Source of the DNA: Chloracidobacterium sp.
GTDB lineage: Bacteria > Acidobacteriota > Blastocatellia > Pyrinomonadales > Pyrinomonadaceae
Direction of reading: 5' to 3'
Assembly: GCA_016711345.1 (NCBI GenBank)
Contig: JADJTD010000001.1
Span: forward strand, 3,846,001-3,910,000
DNA length: 64,000 bases
Both the position numbers and the translations under genes were made by a program. This document shows positions 59,285 through 64,000 of the stretch, one piece after another; position 1 is the first letter of the stretch, and every line of letters starts with the position of its first letter. The notes below the pieces were generated by a model. It saw nothing but the letters and a program-made list of their open reading frames with translations, did not search any database and was not told the DNA's origin.

Positions 59285-60976
59285 TTAGATACTAAGTTGC
59301 TTTAGATCAGGCTTTCGTTCGATCAGCCACATAAATATCGTTCTCGACACGAAAACCGCCGAAAACAGATTGATAAGCAATCCAAGTATAAGTGTAACGG
59401 CGAACCCCTTGATCGGGCCGGAGCCGTACATGTAAAGAATGACTGACGACAATATAGTGGTTATGTGCGTATCAATAATAGTTACAAAGGCTCGGTCAAA
59501 GCCCTGTTCGACAGCCTCCACAACCCCTTTACCAGCACGAAGCTCCTCACGCATTCTCTCAAAGATCAGCACATTGGAATCCACCGCCATGCCTATTCCC
59601 AGAATGAAGCCAGCTATGCCCGGAAGAGTCAATGTCGAGTCGAACATAACCAAGGCCGCCATTGTGAGCAGCATATTTAACAACAGAGCTACAACTGCAT
59701 TGACACCAGATCCGCGATAGTAGAGGAGCATGAAGATGACAACAAAAACCAACCCGCCCAAAGAGGCCTCAACACCTGCCTTAATAGAATCTGCTCCAAG
59801 GCTTGGCCCAACTGTCCTTTCCTCTTGATATTCGATCTTGGCAGGCAAGGCTCCGGATTTTAACGTAAGAGCCAGATCATCGGCGGTAGCTTTTGTAAAA
59901 CGTCCTGAAATTTCGCCCTGATCGAAGATCTGCGATTTGATATAGGCCGCGGATTTAACTTCGTCATTTAGGACAACACCCATATAATTATTGATGTTCT
60001 TCCCCGTCCACTCGCCAAATTTCTGAGCTCCTGCTGGCTTGAATGCAAACGCGATTTGAAAGTCTTTGTCAGACCCAGTTCGGGAAACAGCATTCGCATC
60101 ACGCAATTCACTGCCGTCAACGACTGCAGGATACTCAACAACCACAAATTCCGAAGGCGTCTTCGCCGCTTCTGGTTTGTTCGATTTTGTATCCTTCGGT
60201 GTATCGCGATCGGCGAAGGGGAAAACCTTACGTGTCGCGGTCTCTTTTCCCCCTATAGACTGCAAAGCAGCGTCTCTGGTTGGATATGTCTGAACCGGTG
60301 AAGGGTTAGGCGGACCAACGATCTTCATTAATGCCAGATTCGATTCAGCTCCAATGAGCGACTTAACGCGCTCGGGGTCGTCAACGCCCGGCATCTGAAG
60401 CAGTATTTGATCGGACGATTCGGCGCCGTGTCTTTGAAGCGTCGGCTCTTTTACGCCAAAAGCGTTAATGCGGCTCTCGATGATCTTTAGAGCCTGTTCG
60501 ACTGCCTGACGCTTCATGAGTTCCTGCATCTGCCCGGGAAGTGACCAAGTAATCGAATTTCCACTTCCAGATTCTGTCCAATTGGACAGATCGACTTTCT
60601 TTTTGACCTCATCGATGACTGCCTGCGACTGTGCGGCATCTGAAAGAACTAGGCCGAAAACGTAATTCTTATTCTCTGCCGTAATCGTGTTCTCGGTAAC
60701 CGGCAATTTCGCATCCTGAGCCGCAGTAAGAGCAGCCTGAGCATTGTTCTCGGTCAGCGTCTTCAAGTAATCATCGGTCTTTACCCGCATTACAAGATGC
60801 GATCCACCTTTTAGGTCTAAGCCAAGATTAATATTCGTGGCAAGATTGTCCTTGATTCCCTGCCATGTAAGATCGTTCGCGTTAGGCGCTCGACGCGGCC
60901 CAAATACGACGTAAAGACCCGCAAGGGTTATGGCGATAATGATCGCCGTCCTTATCCATAAACCGGTATTCTTCAT
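59285..60976 (-). CDS. secD: protein translocase subunit SecD
   Basis: 563 residues from ATG 60976; AGGA precedes it by about 11 bases, and 18 further codons upstream are probably untranslated. P1 head domain with NLGLDLKGGSHLVMRV, ITSRINAFGVKEPTLQRHG-like ending QMPGVDDPERVKSLIG, then a C-terminal six-TM block with IAGFILGIGMAVDSNVLIFERMREELRAGKG. It forms a complex with SecF and YajC. Operon order tgt-yajC-secD-secF is conserved across many bacteria. Confidence 0.96.
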   Translation of the reverse strand: MKNTGLWIRTAIIIAITLAGLYVVFGPRRAPNANDLTWQGIKDNLATNINLGLDLKGGSHLVMRVKTDDYLKTLTENNAQAALTAAQDAKLPVTENTITAENKNYVFGLVLSDAAQSQAVIDEVKKKVDLSNWTESGSGNSITWSLPGQMQELMKRQAVEQALKIIESRINAFGVKEPTLQRHGAESSDQILLQMPGVDDPERVKSLIGAESNLALMKIVGPPNPSPVQTYPTRDAALQSIGGKETATRKVFPFADRDTPKDTKSNKPEAAKTPSEFVVVEYPAVVDGSELRDANAVSRTGSDKDFQIAFAFKPAGAQKFGEWTGKNINNYMGVVLNDEVKSAAYIKSQIFDQGEISGRFTKATADDLALTLKSGALPAKIEYQEERTVGPSLGADSIKAGVEASLGGLVFVVIFMLLYYRGSGVNAVVALLLNMLLTMAALVMFDSTLTLPGIAGFILGIGMAVDSNVLIFERMREELRAGKGVVEAVEQGFDRAFVTIIDTHITTILSSVILYMYGSGPIKGFAVTLILGLLINLFSAVFVSRTIFMWLIERKPDLKQLSI

Positions 60977-61046
60977 ATAACTCGTGAATCCTGAACTAGT
61001 GAATCGTAAATCGAGGCGATTTCTATTCACGAACTCCGTCTAACTG

Positions 61047-61352
61047 CTATTCTGGCTTTTTGCCGACAACGGCACTTTTCCCAACTTCAAGAAAGGATTT
61101 TTCAGCGCTTACAATAATAAAGCTGGTCTCCTTGATCTCTTTTATCTTTCCAATGATCCCGCCATTCGTTACGACCTCGTCATTGATCTTCATCTGCGAG
61201 ATCATTTCCTGAAGCTGCTGCTTCTGTTTTTTTTGCGGCAATATGACCAAAAAATAAAAGATGCCAAAAATAAAAACGAATGGCAAGAGGGTCCAGATCA
61301 GGCTGCCGCTGCCCGCAGGTTCACCCTGAAACAGAAAAAGAAACATATTCAT
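61047..61352 (-). CDS. yajC: preprotein translocase subunit YajC
   Basis: 101 residues. N-terminal TM (IWTLLPFVFIFGIFYFLVILPQKKQKQQLQEMISQMKINDEVVTNGGIIGKI) is the diagnostic YajC pattern, then a cytoplasmic beta domain. Component of the SecDF-YajC complex. Lies between tgt and secD. Confidence 0.96.
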   Translation of the reverse strand: MNMFLFLFQGEPAGSGSLIWTLLPFVFIFGIFYFLVILPQKKQKQQLQEMISQMKINDEVVTNGGIIGKIKEIKETSFIIVSAEKSFLEVGKSAVVGKKPE

Positions 61353-61407
61353 ACTTTCGTTGTGCCTAAAGACAAAAACTCAATGATATACAGTCACAAG
61401 ACGTTAA

Positions 61408-62580
61408 TCAACCACCTGAACCGTCATTTTCGGATAATTTATCAATAAATTTAGTTTTGAACTCCTTAAACTCGCCAACTTTTATCGCTTCTCGCACCTG
61501 CCGCATTGTTTCCATGAAGAATGAAACATTGTGATGCGAGATCATTATCGAGGCATTCATTTCATTGGCCTGATACAAATGCCGCAGGTATCCAAGTGAA
61601 TATCGACGACAAACGGAACACGAACAGTCTGGATCAAGCGGGCCTGAATTGAGTGCAAATTTGGCGTTGCGAATATTGAGTTTCCCACGCGATGTAAACG
61701 CGCTTCCGGTACGGCCATTACGCGTCGGGATAACGCAATCGAACATATCGACGCCGCAATTCACAGCTTCTATCAGATCTTCCGGCGTTCCGACGCCCAT
61801 CAAATATCGCGGGGCGTCTTGCGGCATCTTTGGCGCTAGGTAATCAAGAACCTCGTACATAACGCTCTTTTCCTCGCCAACACTTAGGCCGCCGATCGCA
61901 TAACCGTCAAACCCGATCTCGACCGTCCGATCGAGACTTTCTTTTCGCTGGTCTAAATGGCCTGCCCCTTGTATAATGCCAAACAGAGCTTGCGTGCCAG
62001 ATAGATCAGAGGTTCCCGTTAACACAGCCGATCTAGATTGAAGTTCATCAAATGTAACTTTGGAGCGATGGGCCCATCTTGCAGTCATCTCCAAACTCTT
62101 TCTCGTTTCTTCAAATCCCGCATCTCCGGGCGGGCATTCGTCAAAGACCATCACTACATCCGAACCAAGTGCAGCTTGAACCTCCATCGAAACTTCGGGT
62201 GAGAGGAATTGTTTACTTCCGTCGAGATGGGAACGAAATTCGACACCTTCTTCCGTAAGTTTGCGCAGGTCTGTCAGCGAAAAGACCTGAAAGCCGCCAG
62301 AATCAGTCAGGAATGAACGTTCCCAAGAAGTAAAATTATGCAAGCCGCCAAAATGACGAATAGTATCAACTCCGGGCCTCAAAAAAAGGTGATATGTATT
62401 GGCGAGAATGATCCGCGCATCCATTTCCGACTCAAGCCATTCAAAACGAATTCCCTTGACAGCACCTTGAGTTCCAACAGGCATAAAAACAGGCGTCTCA
62501 ATAACAGAGCGTCTCGTTCTAAGCACACCGGCTCGTGCTTCGCCATCGCGGGCGGTCACTGTCCAATCAATCGGTTTCAT
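61408..62580 (-). CDS. tgt: queuine tRNA-ribosyltransferase
   Basis: 390 residues from ATG 62580; the longer frame extends into a repeat-rich upstream region and is not used. TIM barrel with catalytic Asp in LTDSGGFQVFSL, the second nucleophile Asp in VDMFDCVIPTRNGR, and zinc ligands CSCSVCRRYSL ... H. It exchanges guanine for preQ1 at wobble position 34 of tRNAs with GUN anticodons. First gene of the sec operon. Confidence 0.96.
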   Translation of the reverse strand: MKPIDWTVTARDGEARAGVLRTRRSVIETPVFMPVGTQGAVKGIRFEWLESEMDARIILANTYHLFLRPGVDTIRHFGGLHNFTSWERSFLTDSGGFQVFSLTDLRKLTEEGVEFRSHLDGSKQFLSPEVSMEVQAALGSDVVMVFDECPPGDAGFEETRKSLEMTARWAHRSKVTFDELQSRSAVLTGTSDLSGTQALFGIIQGAGHLDQRKESLDRTVEIGFDGYAIGGLSVGEEKSVMYEVLDYLAPKMPQDAPRYLMGVGTPEDLIEAVNCGVDMFDCVIPTRNGRTGSAFTSRGKLNIRNAKFALNSGPLDPDCSCSVCRRYSLGYLRHLYQANEMNASIMISHHNVSFFMETMRQVREAIKVGEFKEFKTKFIDKLSENDGSGG

Positions 62581-62602
62581 AATGGATTTAACACCAGACG
62601 CG

Positions 62603-62640
62603 AAAGTGCAAAGACGGACATCTTTGCGACTTTGCGTTAG
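62603..62640. repeat. short dispersed repeat of the CTTTGTGTC type
   Basis: Contains AAGTGCAAAGACGG and CATCTTTGCGACTTTGCG, related to the palindrome at 29519-29584. Intergenic position before tgt. Confidence 0.4.
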
Positions 62641-62645
62641 AAAGT

Positions 62646-64000
62646 TTATTTTTTCTTTCCTACAAGAGCCCAAATACCCGAAGCACCACCAGCAGTTTCA
62701 GAGATGATCGTGCCTTGCTCATTTACAAGAACTGCGGACGGCGTTCCGTACATCCCAAACTTTTCGGCTGTAGCGAATCCTTCCTCCAGAATGATCGGCG
62801 ACTTGAGGCCAAAATCTTTGTGTTCGTCAATATTTCCCTCGGAAAACACCACAAGTGCCGGATCGTTTTCGCCTTTTGCAACATCCCAATCACGAAGTTC
62901 CGCGATCATCTCACGACAAAACGGACACGTTAGGCTCCAAAATGTCACTAGCGTCTCTCGCCCCCTAAACGAATCAGAACTTATCTGATTGCCGTGAATA
63001 TCAGCAAGCGAGAATTGAGGGATCGTCTCACCCAACTTACTGCCGTGTGAATGCCCGTTGTGATTTGTAAAATACGTGATCTTTTCTTTCGAATTTTGCT
63101 TTATATTTTCAACAAGCTCGCGAATCGCGCCGTCACCAGCCGCGACGTGGCTGGCAATTCTTCCATTTGCGTCCAAAAGAATAGCAGTCGGTGTCCATTG
63201 AGCTTTAACAGCATCGGCAACTTCGCGTTCATTTTGCAGAAGGATCAACTTCCTGGCTGAGCCCGCAAATTTCCCTGCATTTTCTTCCGCCGAACCGTTA
63301 CTCAAGAACACGATCTTCATTACCTCATTCAAATCAGACTGCCATTGTTCGAACTCCGGCAGGAGTGCCTTGCACGGATTACATGTTGGGCTGACGAATA
63401 AGAATAAAATCGGTTTACGTTCTGCCTTAAGGTCATCAAGCGCGACGACGCCTCCACTCAGATCAGGCAGTTGAAAATCAGGAAATATCGCACCGATAGG
63501 CAGCCCTTCATTTGGCAATCCAGCTTCGTCTCGAGTGACTGAGCCGCCTTCCTGAGCGACAAGTTCAATGATCTCCAGCCGACGCATGATCTGCCTCTGC
63601 TGCTCAGAGATATGTTTAAGATGGAACAATACGGTCACAAAAAAGGCGACGCTCGCAATTCCGAAAACCAGCTGCATAACATCCAGACTTGGATCAGCTA
63701 AACTCATTCCCTGCGCACCGATTCCACGAATAACTAAAAACGCCGTCGGGATAGCAAAGACCATGTTGCGAATCACGCTAATTTTACCAACCGGTTCGCT
63801 ATGTATCTGGCCGAAACAATGGCAATCAGGAGCATTGCCCTTGGCCATCTGATAGATCATCTGGCCGATAAACAACACGAGCAAGAACAACGCACACACC
63901 GCCGCGACCCACGAAGTCGTCGTGAACAAAAACAAAACTGCGATCGCGATCTCAAAAACTGACAGAGCAATGGACGAAGGTTTCGCGATCGCCGCAGGCA
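62646..64000 (-). CDS. MauE/DoxX-like membrane domain fused to two TlpA-type thioredoxin domains, 5' end outside window
   Basis: At least 450 residues; the reading frame continues through 64000, so the N-terminus is missing. N-terminal part: TM helices with the MauE motif CHCFGQIHSEPVGKISVIRNM. Then two thioredoxin folds: VSPTCNPCKALLPEF with CxxC CNPC, and WSLTCPFCREMIAEL with CPFC, each preceded by an AhpC/TlpA-like IFPDFQLPDLSGG / IPQFSLADIHGN. A periplasmic reductant channel feeding cytochrome c or protein disulphides is likely. Two TlpA domains in tandem in one chain is unusual. Confidence 0.85.
   Translation of the reverse strand, partial: PAAIAKPSSIALSVFEIAIAVLFLFTTTSWVAAVCALFLLVLFIGQMIYQMAKGNAPDCHCFGQIHSEPVGKISVIRNMVFAIPTAFLVIRGIGAQGMSLADPSLDVMQLVFGIASVAFFVTVLFHLKHISEQQRQIMRRLEIIELVAQEGGSVTRDEAGLPNEGLPIGAIFPDFQLPDLSGGVVALDDLKAERKPILFLFVSPTCNPCKALLPEFEQWQSDLNEVMKIVFLSNGSAEENAGKFAGSARKLILLQNEREVADAVKAQWTPTAILLDANGRIASHVAAGDGAIRELVENIKQNSKEKITYFTNHNGHSHGSKLGETIPQFSLADIHGNQISSDSFRGRETLVTFWSLTCPFCREMIAELRDWDVAKGENDPALVVFSEGNIDEHKDFGLKSPIILEEGFATAEKFGMYGTPSAVLVNEQGTIISETAGGASGIWALVGKKK

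Overview
The window looks like a chromosomal segment of a Gram-negative, outer-membrane-bearing bacterium, most probably an Acidobacteriota member (Blastocatellia/Pyrinomonadaceae-like). This is inferred from moderate GC, lpxC, a TonB/ExbB/ExbD/ExbD operon, separate secD and secF, a tandem pair of secreted VWA proteins of the 'VWFA-related Acidobacterial' type, glycine-rich RRM proteins and many AT-rich palindromic intergenic repeats. No rRNA, tRNA, CRISPR array, transposase or integrase was seen.

Layout. 1-6.5 kb: 3' part of a pruA-like dehydrogenase, an outer-membrane barrel protein, def with a small partner, small membrane/zinc-ribbon proteins, a haem-binding protein, a fatty-acid hydroxylase family enzyme and a B12-binding mutase subunit. 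6.6-12.2 kb: acyl-CoA (probably leucine/branched-chain) metabolism (AtuA-type protein, separate AtuA C-terminal-like protein, two enoyl-CoA hydratases) mixed with infA, an RRM gene and ppa. 12.3-16 kb: small secreted and helical proteins, a VOC protein, a frameshifted TonB-domain gene and a GNAT protein. 16.3-20.3 kb: a second RRM gene whose 3' end and terminator are duplicated on the far side of a three-gene copper/metal-type module. 20.4-26.7 kb: frameshifted TPR gene, a small gene preceded by 21-bp direct repeats, an acyl-CoA carboxylase beta subunit coupled to an ATP-grasp-like protein, an EVE protein. 26.8-35.9 kb: lpxC, gnd, a PLP dehydratase, gspE/pilB and gspF/pilC, two VWA proteins. 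36-39 kb: a minimal bacterial microcompartment operon (two BMC-H shell proteins, acylating aldehyde dehydrogenase, zinc-ribbon membrane protein). 39-41.4 kb: rodZ-like gene and guaB. 41.4-46 kb: an accessory region built by tandem duplication, later split by a second copy of the repeat-linked small gene and a TacA/TacT-like toxin-antitoxin pair. 46-64 kb: M28 peptidase, ABC-F protein, parvulin, rpmB, ridA, relA/spoT, the TonB energising operon, and tgt-yajC-secD-secF with a MauE/TlpA-type redox protein.

Most interesting signals: (1) two paralogous small genes, 21 kb apart on opposite strands, each preceded in the same orientation by 21-22 bp direct repeats with core AAAAAGCCATCGG; (2) a shared, apparently covarying 5' leader upstream of both RRM genes, a candidate structured cis-regulatory RNA; (3) the copper-type module flanked by a duplicated RRM 3' end; (4) the two-copy [mini-ORF + secreted protein + palindromic repeat + DinB] unit next to guaB; (5) a microcompartment operon with no visible pentamer or trimer gene. 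Two apparent frameshifts sit in A homopolymers and may be assembly errors or real lesions.
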